The notes under the pieces were generated by a model. That model searched no databases. It was not told where the DNA came from and saw only the letters and a list, made by a program, of their open reading frames with translations. Of a DNA stretch of 64,000 nucleotides, positions 15,265-24,471 are shown one piece after another (the stretch's first letter is position 1; each line of letters opens with the position of its first letter). Source of the stretch: Parafrigoribacterium_A soli (lineage in GTDB: Bacteria > Actinomycetota > Actinomycetes > Actinomycetales > Microbacteriaceae); assembly GCF_040227235.1 (NCBI RefSeq), contig NZ_JBELNZ010000002.1, forward strand, positions 186,001 through 250,000, given 5' to 3'. Both the position numbers and the translations under genes were made by a program.

Positions 15265-17955
15265 GTGTCGGACAACGAAAAGCCTACCCTTCTCATAATC
15301 GACGGCCATTCGCTCGCGTTTCGTGCCTTTTACGCCCTTCCGGTCGACAGTTTTCAGAACCGCGAGGGCCAGCACACGAACGCCATCCATGGCTTCATCG
15401 CCATGCTCATCAACCTCCTGCAGAAGGAGAAGCCGAGCCACCTCGCCGTCGCATTCGACATCTCGAGGTACTCGTTCCGCACGCGTGAATACCCCGAGTA
15501 CAAGGGCACGAGAGGCGAGACGCCGCCGGAATTCATCGGGCAGATTCCGCTTCTCGAAGAGGCACTGAAGGCGATGAACATCATCACCGTCACGAAGGAG
15601 GACTACGAGGCGGACGACATCCTCGCCACCCTCGCGACCCAGGGTGCAGAGCAGGGATACCGGGTGCTCGTGGTCTCGGGCGACCGCGATGCCATCCAGA
15701 TGGTCAACGACGACGTGACGCTTCTCTACCCGAACGCGCGCGGCGTCTCCGAGCTGAAGCGATACGACCGCGACGCGGTGTTCGAGCGCTACGGCATCGA
15801 ACCGGCCCAGTATCCGGACGTCGCCGCCCTCGTCGGCGAGACAAGCGACAACCTCATCGGCATCGACAAGGTCGGTGAAAAGACCGCCGTGAAGTGGATC
15901 AACCAGTACGGCAGCCTCGATGAGATCCTGGCGCACGCGCACGAGATCAAGGGCGTCGTCGGCGAGAAGCTTCGCGAGCAGAAGGAGAATGCGATTCGCA
16001 ATCGCAAGCTCAACCACCTGCTCACCGACATTCCGCTTCCCATCGGTCCAGCCGATCTCGAGCGACGGTCGATCAACGAGGCGGCGGTGCGCGAGGTGTT
16101 CGACAAGCTTCAGTTCCGCACACTGCTCGACCGCGTGCTCAAAATCGCGGCCGCCGCCGGCGATGAGGTCTCGACCGCCGTCGCCGAAATCGATGGTGAG
16201 CCCGGCACCCCCACAGCCGAGATCCCGCCCGTGCGCACGCTCGTCGACGAGGAGCTCGGATTCTGGCTCACGAAGGCCACGGACAGCGGCGTCGTGCCGC
16301 TCGCGGTGCAGCTGGATTTCGGCCCGGACGGAATCGCCGGATTCGGTCTCGCGAGCGAGAACGACTCTGCCTATGTGCCGTGGGCTCCTGGGCGCCCCGA
16401 CTACCGTGCCCTCGAAGAATGGCTCGCAAGCGACGCTCCGAAGTTCCTGTTCGACTCCAAGCCACAGCTCAAGGCGCTGCGAGCGGCGGGCATGGAGCTC
16501 AGGGGAATCGCATTCGATGTCACCCTGGCCGCATGGTTGATCAAGCCGGGCGGTCGCGCGCAGGACCTCGCCACCCAGGCCTACGACCTTCTCGGCGTCC
16601 GCATTCCCCAGGCCGACCCGAATCAGCTCGTGCCGGATGTCGAGGCCGTCAGCGCTGCGACAGAGGCGTGGTACATCCTCCAGCTCGCGGATTACCTGGC
16701 CGAACGACTCGATCCCGGCTCCCGCGCGGTGCTCGACGAGATCGAACTTCCGCTCCTGCCGGTGCTCGCAACGATGGAGCTCACGGGCATCACGGTGAGC
16801 GGCGACATCCTCGGCAGGCTCGCCGGTGAACTGGGGGAGCGGGCATCCGATCTCGCCCAGCGTGCGTATGCGGAACTCGGGCGCGAGGTCAATCTCGGCT
16901 CGCCGAAACAGCTTCAGCAGGTGCTGTTCGAAGATCTCGGCATGCCGAAGACCCGGGCGAACAAGACGGGGTTCTCCACCGACGCCGCCTCCCTCGCCGA
17001 TCTGCAGGAACAGAACCCACATCCCTTCCTGGACCTGCTGCTTCAGCACCGCGACGCCACCAAGCTCGGCCAGATCGTCGACACGCTCGCCAAGTCGATC
17101 GCCGCCGATAACCGGGTGCACACCCGCTACGACCAGACGGGTACGAGCACGGGACGGATCTCCTCGACCGACCCCAACCTGCAGAACATCCCGATCAAGA
17201 CCGAGGTGGGCAGGCAGATTCGTTCGGCGTTCGAGTGTGGACCGGAATTCAGCACCCTGCTCACCGCCGACTATTCCCAGATCGAGATGCGGATTATGGC
17301 GCATCTCTCCGGTGACGCCGGACTCATCGAAGCGTTCAACTCCGGGGAAGACCTCCACCGCTTCGTCGGCTCCCGCATCTTCGGGGTTGAGCCGGGCGAT
17401 GTCACGGCGCAGATGCGCACCAAGGTCAAGGCCATGTCGTATGGCCTCGCCTACGGCCTCAGCGCCTTCGGTCTTTCGAAGCAGCTGCGCATCGACACCG
17501 CGGAGGCGAAGCAACTCATGGCCGACTACTTCGAACGCTTCGGCGCGGTGCGGGATTACCTGCGCGGCGTCGTCGAACAGGCGCGGGAAGACGGCTACAC
17601 CGAGACGATCTTCGGTCGGCGACGGCCCTTCGGTGATCTCAAGTCCTCCAACCGCGTGCTGCGCGACAATGCGGAGCGCGCGGCTCTGAACGCACCGATC
17701 CAGGGCTCTGCGGCCGACATCCTCAAGATCGCCATGCTTGGCATCGCCGATGACCTGCGCGAGCAGCACCTCGACTCGAGAATGCTGCTTCAGGTGCACG
17801 ACGAACTCGTCTTTGAGATCGCGGATGGCGAGCTGGAGACGATGACGAAGATCGTGCGGAACCGCATGGGTCACGCCGCCGACGCCAAGGAATTGCGGGT
17901 GCCACTGGACGTTCAGGTTGGAACGGGCCGAAACTGGGATGCGGCCGCGCATTGA
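15265..17955 (+). CDS. polA: DNA polymerase I
   Basis: This 896-residue protein has a 5′-nuclease domain (IIDGHSLAFRAFYALP, YEADDILATLA, VSGDRDAIQMV), a central 3′–5′ exonuclease-like domain and a C-terminal family A polymerase. Polymerase motif A is DYSQIEMRIMAHLSGD, the O-helix RTKVKAMSYGLAYGLS and motif C LLQVHDELVFE. The central domain appears to lack the clear DxE motif of a working proofreading site, as in other actinobacterial PolA. It acts in repair and Okazaki-fragment processing. The GTG at 15265 agrees with family starts. Confidence 0.97.
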   Translation: MSDNEKPTLLIIDGHSLAFRAFYALPVDSFQNREGQHTNAIHGFIAMLINLLQKEKPSHLAVAFDISRYSFRTREYPEYKGTRGETPPEFIGQIPLLEEALKAMNIITVTKEDYEADDILATLATQGAEQGYRVLVVSGDRDAIQMVNDDVTLLYPNARGVSELKRYDRDAVFERYGIEPAQYPDVAALVGETSDNLIGIDKVGEKTAVKWINQYGSLDEILAHAHEIKGVVGEKLREQKENAIRNRKLNHLLTDIPLPIGPADLERRSINEAAVREVFDKLQFRTLLDRVLKIAAAAGDEVSTAVAEIDGEPGTPTAEIPPVRTLVDEELGFWLTKATDSGVVPLAVQLDFGPDGIAGFGLASENDSAYVPWAPGRPDYRALEEWLASDAPKFLFDSKPQLKALRAAGMELRGIAFDVTLAAWLIKPGGRAQDLATQAYDLLGVRIPQADPNQLVPDVEAVSAATEAWYILQLADYLAERLDPGSRAVLDEIELPLLPVLATMELTGITVSGDILGRLAGELGERASDLAQRAYAELGREVNLGSPKQLQQVLFEDLGMPKTRANKTGFSTDAASLADLQEQNPHPFLDLLLQHRDATKLGQIVDTLAKSIAADNRVHTRYDQTGTSTGRISSTDPNLQNIPIKTEVGRQIRSAFECGPEFSTLLTADYSQIEMRIMAHLSGDAGLIEAFNSGEDLHRFVGSRIFGVEPGDVTAQMRTKVKAMSYGLAYGLSAFGLSKQLRIDTAEAKQLMADYFERFGAVRDYLRGVVEQAREDGYTETIFGRRRPFGDLKSSNRVLRDNAERAALNAPIQGSAADILKIAMLGIADDLREQHLDSRMLLQVHDELVFEIADGELETMTKIVRNRMGHAADAKELRVPLDVQVGTGRNWDAAAH

Positions 17956-17993
17956 CGCTGCACGACGAAACCGAAAGCACAGGGGAGAAGATC

Positions 17994-18263
17994 ATGGCTG
18001 AACGAAGAGTGGTGGTGGCTTCGGCTGTCGGATTGCACGCACGTCCGGCCGCGCTGTTCAGTCAGGCCGCGGCCCAGGCGGGTGTCACGGTGACACTGAG
18101 CAGACCGGATGCGCAGCCGGTGAACGCGGCAAGCATTCTTGGCGTGCTCGGCCTCGGGATCGCCCACGGTGACGAGGTCGTTCTCACCGCCGAAGGTGAT
18201 GGCGCCGACGAGGCGCTCGATTCGCTCGCCGCTCTCCTCTCGACCGATCTGGACAAGGCATGA
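17994..18263 (+). CDS. HPr-family phosphocarrier protein
   Basis: This 89-residue protein has the active-site His15 in SAVGLHARPA, followed by Arg17, and a serine at position 47 in VNAASILG that corresponds to the regulatory Ser46 of HPr. HPr relays phosphate from enzyme I to sugar-specific EII proteins. No enzyme I or EII gene is near. The ATG at 17994 follows AGGGGAG, whereas an upstream ATG would add 14 unrelated residues. It overlaps the next gene by 4 nt. Confidence 0.88.
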   Translation: MAERRVVVASAVGLHARPAALFSQAAAQAGVTVTLSRPDAQPVNAASILGVLGLGIAHGDEVVLTAEGDGADEALDSLAALLSTDLDKA

Positions 18264-19936
18264 GCGGCGCGACGGAGCACAGGGCTCCCACCCCGGTAGA
18301 CGCCATCGCCGAGGAGTGGGTGGACACCGAACTCGAACTGCATCCGGAAATGCACGTGTACCTGGGCAGGCCGGGGCGCGAAGGTGAGTACTCCGACTAC
18401 TCACCCGCTGGCGCCGAGCGCGCCATCGCCGAAGCCCGGAAGACGCTGAGGCGCATCACCGAGGCCGTTCCGCAGGACGATGTTGACCGCATCACGGTCA
18501 TGGACCTGTCCCGCGAATTGCAGCTGGCGATCGACAAGCACGAGGCAGGGTTCGACCAGCGGGACCTCAACGTCATCGCGTCGCCCGCGCAGGAACTGCG
18601 CGACATCTTCGATCTCGTTCCCACAGCGACCGAGGAAGACTGGCGCAGCATCGCCCTGCGCCTGCACAACCTCCCGACCGCCATGAACGGCTACATCGAG
18701 ACGCTGCGCTCGGGCATCAGTTCCGGCAACGTGCCCGCCATCCGCCAGCTGAGAGAAATCATTACCCAGGCTCACAAGCAGGTGCAGGACTCCGGATTCT
18801 TCTATCAGCTCGCAGGCAACGCGCGTCCGGAGACGGGCGAGTTGCCGGATTCGCTCGCGCGCGATCTCTCGGCCGGAGCGGCCGAGGCGGCCGCGGCCTA
18901 CGGCGCACTCGCAGACTTCCTCGGGTCGGAGCTTGCTCCGCACGCTCCCGAGAAGGATGCCGTTGGCCGCGAGATCTACGAATTGGCGTCGCGCGACTTC
19001 CTCGGCGCCACGATCGACCTGGACGAGACCTACGAGTGGGGCATCGGCGAGCTGGCTCGCATGACCGCAGAGCAGGAGCACATCGCCCGCGAGATCAAGA
19101 CCGGCGCCTCGGTACACGAAGCGATCGAGTTTCTCGACGGCGATCCGAGCCGCAAACTGCACGGTACAGACGCGCTCCAGCGCTGGATGCAGGAGACGAG
19201 CGACCGCGCGGTTGAGGAACTCGGCAAAAGCCACTTCGACATCCCCGCCGAGGTGCGTCGGCTCGAGTGCATGATCGCACCGACGCAGGAGGGTGGCATC
19301 TACTACACCGGCCCGAGCGATGACTTCTCCAGGGCGGGTCGCATGTGGTGGAGCGTGCCGGAGGGCGTCACGGAGTTCGACACCTGGCGCGAACTCACGA
19401 CCGTGTACCACGAGGGCGTCCCAGGGCACCATCTCCAGATCGGGCAGGCCACCTACAACAAGGCCATGCTCAACAGCTGGCGCCGCAATGCCGGAACGTC
19501 GGGGCACGCGGAGGGATGGGCGCTCTACGCGGAGCGACTCATGGAGCAGCTCGGCTACCTCGACGACCCCGCAGACCGACTCGGGATGCTCGACGGCCAG
19601 CGCATGCGGGCGGCGCGCGTCGTGCTCGACATCGGCGTACACCTCGAGAAGACGCTGCCCGACGGCTCTGGCCCGTGGACGGGCGAGTTCGCGTTCGAGT
19701 TCCTCGCCCGGAACGTGAATATGAACGCGCCGTTCGTGCGCTTCGAGGTGAACCGCTACCTCGGATGGCCCGGCCAGGCTCCGTCGTACAAGGTCGGTCA
19801 GCGCATCTGGGAGCAGCTGCGCGACGAGTACCGCCGTCGCGAGGGCGCGGCCTTCGATATTCGCGCGTTCCACAAGAAGGCGCTCGACATCGGCGGCGTC
19901 GGCCTCGACACCCTGCGGGTGGCCTTGCTCGAGTAG
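18260..19936 (+). CDS. DUF885 family protein, putative metal-dependent hydrolase
   Basis: This 558-residue protein belongs to the DUF885 family. The hallmark HEGVPGHH (His384–His391), within TVYHEGVPGHHLQIGQATYN, resembles a metallopeptidase zinc site. GHAEGWALYAERL farther on may supply a third ligand. The C-terminal part (FEVNRYLGWPGQAPSYKVGQRIW) is also typical. No signal peptide is visible, so it is probably cytosolic. Biochemical function is poorly defined; peptidase activity is inferred from motif resemblance. The start overlaps the HPr stop by 4 nt. Confidence 0.9.
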   Translation: MSGATEHRAPTPVDAIAEEWVDTELELHPEMHVYLGRPGREGEYSDYSPAGAERAIAEARKTLRRITEAVPQDDVDRITVMDLSRELQLAIDKHEAGFDQRDLNVIASPAQELRDIFDLVPTATEEDWRSIALRLHNLPTAMNGYIETLRSGISSGNVPAIRQLREIITQAHKQVQDSGFFYQLAGNARPETGELPDSLARDLSAGAAEAAAAYGALADFLGSELAPHAPEKDAVGREIYELASRDFLGATIDLDETYEWGIGELARMTAEQEHIAREIKTGASVHEAIEFLDGDPSRKLHGTDALQRWMQETSDRAVEELGKSHFDIPAEVRRLECMIAPTQEGGIYYTGPSDDFSRAGRMWWSVPEGVTEFDTWRELTTVYHEGVPGHHLQIGQATYNKAMLNSWRRNAGTSGHAEGWALYAERLMEQLGYLDDPADRLGMLDGQRMRAARVVLDIGVHLEKTLPDGSGPWTGEFAFEFLARNVNMNAPFVRFEVNRYLGWPGQAPSYKVGQRIWEQLRDEYRRREGAAFDIRAFHKKALDIGGVGLDTLRVALLE

Positions 19937-19986
19937 TACCGGGATCGGGCCTCGAAGGATGCCGCCAGCCGTGCCACTTCACCGGC

Positions 19987-20016
19987 TTGGCAGCGTCCTG
20001 CCCGACACGATAAGCT
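19987..20016 (+). promoter_or_regulatory. rpsA promoter
   Basis: TTGGCA (19987–19992) and TAAGCT (20011–20016) are separated by 18 bp. Transcription would begin near 20023, giving an untranslated leader of about 115 nt before rpsA, the longest leader I can infer in this segment. Confidence 0.6.
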
Positions 20017-20138
20017 AGAGAGTCGCAGTCTGCGATGTTCTATCCGTCTGCCACTGGCGAAACCATCAACAGCACCATCTCGACAGTGGCCTGAATTGTG
20101 CCCGCAGGGGCATGTCCACATCCTGGAGCAACTACTAC

Positions 20139-21587
20139 ATGACAATCGTAACGACCGACAGGGCACCCAAGCAGGTCGCCATCAACGACATCGGATCTGC
20201 TGAAGACTTTCTCGCCGCGGTCGAAAAGACACTGAAGTTTTTCAACGACGGAGACCTCATCGAGGGTGTCGTCGTCAAGATCGACCGTGACGAGGTTCTC
20301 CTCGACGTCGGTTACAAGACCGAGGGTGTCATCCCCTCGCGCGAGCTCTCCATCAAGCACGACGTCGACCCCTCAGAGGTCGTCCAGGTCGGCGACAGCG
20401 TCGAGGCCCTCGTCCTCCAGAAGGAAGACAAAGAAGGCCGTCTCATCCTGTCCAAGAAGCGCGCACAGTACGAGCGCGCATGGGGCGACGTCGAGAAGAT
20501 CAAGGATGCCGATGGCGTCGTGACCGGTTCGGTCATCGAGGTCGTCAAGGGCGGCCTGATCGTCGACATCGGACTCCGAGGCTTCCTTCCCGCATCGCTC
20601 ATCGAGCTTCGCCGCGTCCGCGACCTCACGCCGTACCTCGGCCAGGAGATCGAGGCCAAGATCCTCGAGCTCGACAAGAACCGCAACAACGTGGTGCTCT
20701 CGCGCCGTGCACTCCTCGAGCAGACCCAGTCCGAGAGCCGTACGACCTTCCTCAACAACCTCGCCAAGGGCCAGGTTCGCAAGGGTGTCGTCTCGTCGAT
20801 CGTCAACTTCGGTGCGTTCGTCGACCTCGGCGGTGTTGACGGCCTCGTGCACGTCTCCGAGCTGTCCTGGAAGCACATCGAGCACGCTTCGGAGGTCGTC
20901 GAGGTTGGCCAGGAGGTCACCGTCGAGATCCTCGAGGTCGACCTCGAGCGCGAGCGCGTCTCCCTGTCGCTCAAGGCGACGCAGGAAGACCCGTGGCAGG
21001 TATTCGCCCGCACCCACGCGATCGGGCAGGTTGCGCCCGGCAAGGTCACCAAGCTCGTTCCGTTCGGTGCGTTCGTTCGCGTCGCAGACGGCATCGAGGG
21101 CCTCGTCCACATCTCCGAGCTCTCGGGCAAGCACGTCGAGCTCGCGGAGCAGGTCGTGTCCGTGGGTGACGAGGTCTTCGTCAAGGTCATCGACATCGAC
21201 CTCGAGCGTCGCCGCATCTCGCTGAGCCTCAAGCAGGCCAACGAGGGCGTTGACCCCGAGGGTACCGAGTTCGACCCGGCACTCTACGGAATGCTCACCG
21301 AGTACGACGAGCAGGGCAACTACAAGTACCCCGAGGGCTTCGACCCCGAGACTAACGAGTGGCGCGAAGGCTTCGAGACCCAGCGCGAGAAGTGGGAGCA
21401 GGACTACGCTGCAGCCCAGGCTCGCTGGGAGGCGCACAAGAAGCAGGTTGCCGCCGCAGCCAACGAGACCCTGTCGGACGTACCGTCCGCCGGGTCCTCG
21501 TTCTCGAGCGACTCCGGCTCGACCGGAACGCTCGCAGACGACGAGTCGCTTGCAGCCCTTCGCGAGAAGCTGTCCAGCAACTCCTGA
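20139..21587 (+). CDS. rpsA: 30S ribosomal protein S1
   Basis: This 482-residue protein carries four S1 RNA-binding repeats (starting near GDLIEGVVVKI, DGVVTGSVIEVV, KGQVRKGVVSSIV and GQVAPGKVTKLV), each with the FGAFVDLGGVDGLVHVSEL-type core. An acidic, low-complexity tail follows. This is the actinobacterial form, shorter than the six-repeat E. coli protein. It helps mRNA bind the ribosome. The ATG at 20139 has GGAG about 10 nt upstream. The position between polA and coaE is conserved. Confidence 0.97.
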   Translation: MTIVTTDRAPKQVAINDIGSAEDFLAAVEKTLKFFNDGDLIEGVVVKIDRDEVLLDVGYKTEGVIPSRELSIKHDVDPSEVVQVGDSVEALVLQKEDKEGRLILSKKRAQYERAWGDVEKIKDADGVVTGSVIEVVKGGLIVDIGLRGFLPASLIELRRVRDLTPYLGQEIEAKILELDKNRNNVVLSRRALLEQTQSESRTTFLNNLAKGQVRKGVVSSIVNFGAFVDLGGVDGLVHVSELSWKHIEHASEVVEVGQEVTVEILEVDLERERVSLSLKATQEDPWQVFARTHAIGQVAPGKVTKLVPFGAFVRVADGIEGLVHISELSGKHVELAEQVVSVGDEVFVKVIDIDLERRRISLSLKQANEGVDPEGTEFDPALYGMLTEYDEQGNYKYPEGFDPETNEWREGFETQREKWEQDYAAAQARWEAHKKQVAAAANETLSDVPSAGSSFSSDSGSTGTLADDESLAALREKLSSNS

Positions 21588-21599
21588 TCACCTGTCGAT

Positions 21600-21632
21600 A
21601 ACGGCCGGGTCCTCGCGGGCCCGGCCGTTTTC
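21600..21632 (+). terminator. rpsA terminator
   Basis: A 10-bp perfect stem (AACGGCCGGG with CCCGGCCGTT) is followed by TTC, 12 bp after the rpsA stop. Confidence 0.8.
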
Positions 21633-21663
21633 GCGTGCCCAGCCGTTTTCGCGGGCCCGGCCG
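21618..21663. repeat. 18-nt tandem repeat at the rpsA terminator
   Basis: Units at 21618–21635 and 21636–21653 share GCCC(G/A)GCCGTTTTCGCG, and a partial third unit begins at 21654. The first unit holds the 3′ arm of the rpsA terminator, so the array looks like a local duplication of that arm and its T-run. Confidence 0.7.
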
Positions 21664-21703
21664 CCGCCGGTAGCATGGTGCGCGTGCAGCAGATCGAACG
21701 CCC

Positions 21704-22303
21704 GTGTACCTCATAGCGCTCACCGGGGGGATCGCATCCGGCAAGTCTCTGGTCAGTGAACGGCTCGCGCAGCTCGGGGCCGTGATCATCGATGCGGATG
21801 TGCTGGCCAGGCAGGTGGTCGAACCTGGCTCGCCGGCGCTGGCAGAGATCGCCGAGACGTTCGGTGCCCGGGTGATCCAGGACGACGGGTCGCTTGATCG
21901 ACCGGTACTCGGCTCCATCATCTTTCAGGACTCCGGGGCCCGGGAGAAACTCAACGCGATCACGCACCCGGCCATCTGGAAGCGCACCCGCGAACTGATC
22001 GCCGAGGCCGGGCGCGCCGACCCGGATGCGATCGTCGTCTACGATGTTCCGCTTCTGGCCGAGTCCGGCAACTCCAGGGCAGCCGATTTCGACCTCACCG
22101 TGGTCGTGCACGCGGAGACGGAGACACGACTCAGGCGCCTGGTCGAGCTTCGTGGACTCAACCGTGAGGAGGCACAGCACCGGCTGCACTCACAAGCCAC
22201 CGACACCGAGCGCCTCGCGATTGCCGACGTCGTCATCGACAACAACGGAACGATCGAAGAGACCCTGGCGCAGGTGGACGCGCTCTGGCACCGCATACGC
22301 TGA
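21704..22303 (+). CDS. coaE: Dephospho-CoA kinase
   Basis: This 199-residue protein has the P-loop ALTGGIASGKSLVSERLAQLG, the substrate stretch IDADVLARQVVEPG and the lid region RLRRLVELRGLNREEA. It adds the 3′-phosphate to dephospho-CoA in the last step of coenzyme A synthesis. The mycobacterial homologue carries an extra C-terminal domain that is absent here. The GTG start has a weak ribosome site, and a −10-like TAGCAT lies at 21671–21676. The rpsA–coaE–uvrB order is conserved in actinobacteria. Confidence 0.95.
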   Translation: MYLIALTGGIASGKSLVSERLAQLGAVIIDADVLARQVVEPGSPALAEIAETFGARVIQDDGSLDRPVLGSIIFQDSGAREKLNAITHPAIWKRTRELIAEAGRADPDAIVVYDVPLLAESGNSRAADFDLTVVVHAETETRLRRLVELRGLNREEAQHRLHSQATDTERLAIADVVIDNNGTIEETLAQVDALWHRIR

Positions 22304-22338
22304 GAGCGATGCTCCGGCCGCGTGTCAGGGGCCGAATC

Positions 22339-22344
22339 TAGAAT
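22339..22344 (+). promoter_or_regulatory. −10 box of leaderless uvrB promoter
   Basis: TAGAAT is followed by CGAAAC and the ATG at 22351. No ribosome site is present, and I see no clear actinobacterial LexA box beside it. Confidence 0.65.
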
Positions 22345-22350
22345 CGAAAC

Positions 22351-24417
22351 ATGCAACCCACCCGTTCCGTTCGCCCCTTCGAGGTCATCAGCGAGTACAC
22401 GCCAAGCGGCGATCAGCCTGCCGCGATCGCGGAGCTCGCCGGGCGCATCAACGCGGGGGAGACGGATGTCGTGCTCCTCGGCGCGACGGGAACCGGCAAG
22501 TCAGCGACCACGGCCTGGCTCATCGAACAGGTGCAGCGCCCCACCCTTGTGCTCGCGCACAACAAGACCCTCGCGGCCCAGCTCGCCAACGAGTTCCGGG
22601 AACTCATGCCGAACAACGCGGTCGAGTACTTCGTCTCCTATTACGACTACTACCAGCCCGAGGCCTACGTTCCGCAGACCGACACCTTCATCGAGAAGGA
22701 CTCCTCGATCAACGCCGAGGTGGAGCGGCTTCGGCACTCCACAACCAACTCGCTCCTGAGCCGCAGGGATGTCGTCGTCGTCTCCACGGTGTCCTGCATC
22801 TACGGCCTCGGCAGTTCCGAGGAATATCTGGACGCCATGATCGCGCTGCAGGTGGGCATGAAGATCAATCGCGAGGCGCTCATCCGCAAGTTCGTCTCCA
22901 TGCAGTACCAGCGCAACGACGTGGACTTCTCGCGCGGAAACTTCAGGGTGCGCGGCGACACGATCGAGATCATCCCGATGTACGAGGAGCTCGCGATCCG
23001 CATCGAGATGTTCGGTGACGAGATCGAGGCGCTGTACAGCCTGCACCCGCTCACGGGAGACGTGGTGAAGACCCTGGATGCTGTCTCCGTCTTCCCCGGG
23101 TCGCACTACGTCGCAGGCACCGACCGCATGCACGCCGCCATCAAGACGATCAAGGTCGAGCTCGCCGAGCGACTCGAAGAGCTCGAGCGCGAGGGAAAGC
23201 TGCTCGAGGCCCAGCGGCTGCGCATGCGCACCACCTTCGACCTCGAGATGATGGAGCAGATCGGCTTCTGCAGCGGCATCGAGAACTATTCGCGGCACAT
23301 CGACCAGCGCCAACCGGGGGAGGCCCCGCACTGCCTCATCGACTACTTCCCCGAGGACTTTCTCGTCGTCATCGACGAGTCACACGTGACCGTGCCGCAG
23401 ATCGGGGCCATGTACGAGGGTGACGCCTCCCGCAAGCGCACGCTCGTCGAGCACGGATTCCGGCTGCCGAGCGCCCTCGACAATCGGCCGCTCAAGTTCT
23501 CCGAGTTCCTCGACCGGGTAGGTCAGAAGGTCTATCTCTCGGCCACGCCGGGCAAATACGAGCTCGGCATCACCGATAGCGTCGTCGAGCAGATCATCCG
23601 ACCCACCGGGCTCGTCGACCCGCAGATCGTCGTGAAGCCCACGAAGGGCCAGATCGACGACCTGCTCGAAGAGATCCGCCAGCGCACCGAGAAAGACGAG
23701 AGGGTGCTCGTCACCACCCTCACCAAGAAGATGGCGGAGGAGCTCACCGAGTTCCTCGGCGAGGCAGGCGTTCGAGTTCGCTACCTGCACTCGGATGTCG
23801 ACACCCTGCGTCGCGTCGAGTTGCTCACCGAACTGCGGCAGGGCGTCTACGACGTGCTGGTCGGCATCAACCTGCTGCGAGAGGGTCTCGACCTGCCAGA
23901 GGTCTCCCTCGTTGCCATCCTCGATGCCGATAAGGAGGGATTCCTGCGCTCATCGACGTCCCTCATCCAGACCATCGGGCGTGCAGCCAGAAACGTCTCG
24001 GGCGCCGTTCACATGTACGCCGACGTGCTCACCGATTCGATGAAGATCGCCATCGACGAGACCAATCGTCGGCGAGACAAGCAGATCGCCTACAACAAGG
24101 AGCGCGGCGTCGATCCGCAGCCCCTGCGCAAGAAGATCGCCGACATCACCGACGCACTCACTCGCGAGGATGCCGACACGGCCCAGCTACTCGCCGGTCG
24201 TGACGGGCGCAAGAGGTCGCCAACGCCCGGACTGCGGCGCGAGGGTCTCGCTGCTGCGGGCGCCAACGATCTGGAGTCGATCATCCGTGATCTCAACGAC
24301 CAGATGCTCGCCGCCGCTGGTGAGTTGAAGTTCGAACTCGCCGCACGCCTCCGCGACGAGGTGTCCGACCTGAAGAAGGAGCTCAGGCAGATGGCTGCGG
24401 CCGGACACATCAGCTGA
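22351..24417 (+). CDS. uvrB: Excinuclease ABC subunit B
   Basis: This 688-residue protein has Walker A (GATGTGKSATTAWLIE), the β-hairpin region VEYFVSYYDYYQPEAYVPQTD, DEAD-like VIDESHV, helicase motifs V/VI (GINLLREGLDLPEVSLVAILDADKEGFLR, QTIGRAARN) and a C-terminal UVR domain (ESIIRDLNDQMLAAAGELKFELAARLRDEV). It verifies lesions handed over by UvrA and recruits UvrC. The gene begins 6 nt after a TAGAAT box, like uvrA downstream. Confidence 0.98.
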   Translation: MQPTRSVRPFEVISEYTPSGDQPAAIAELAGRINAGETDVVLLGATGTGKSATTAWLIEQVQRPTLVLAHNKTLAAQLANEFRELMPNNAVEYFVSYYDYYQPEAYVPQTDTFIEKDSSINAEVERLRHSTTNSLLSRRDVVVVSTVSCIYGLGSSEEYLDAMIALQVGMKINREALIRKFVSMQYQRNDVDFSRGNFRVRGDTIEIIPMYEELAIRIEMFGDEIEALYSLHPLTGDVVKTLDAVSVFPGSHYVAGTDRMHAAIKTIKVELAERLEELEREGKLLEAQRLRMRTTFDLEMMEQIGFCSGIENYSRHIDQRQPGEAPHCLIDYFPEDFLVVIDESHVTVPQIGAMYEGDASRKRTLVEHGFRLPSALDNRPLKFSEFLDRVGQKVYLSATPGKYELGITDSVVEQIIRPTGLVDPQIVVKPTKGQIDDLLEEIRQRTEKDERVLVTTLTKKMAEELTEFLGEAGVRVRYLHSDVDTLRRVELLTELRQGVYDVLVGINLLREGLDLPEVSLVAILDADKEGFLRSSTSLIQTIGRAARNVSGAVHMYADVLTDSMKIAIDETNRRRDKQIAYNKERGVDPQPLRKKIADITDALTREDADTAQLLAGRDGRKRSPTPGLRREGLAAAGANDLESIIRDLNDQMLAAAGELKFELAARLRDEVSDLKKELRQMAAAGHIS

Positions 24418-24455
24418 TGTAACTTCCTGCGAAGCTATCGGCCGAACCTGCCGAG

Positions 24456-24471
24456 TGTGAGCATGTTCACA
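24456..24471. promoter_or_regulatory. CRP-type palindrome overlapping a gene start
   Basis: TGTGA and TCACA are separated by 6 bp, the consensus layout of CRP/FNR-family sites. The last base is the A of the methyltransferase ATG. Regulator identity is inferred from the consensus only. Confidence 0.5.

Noticed and set aside
15013..17952. A 979-codon minus-strand open frame across polA
   Set aside because: It is an antisense shadow of polA, with no ribosome site and no recognisable domain.
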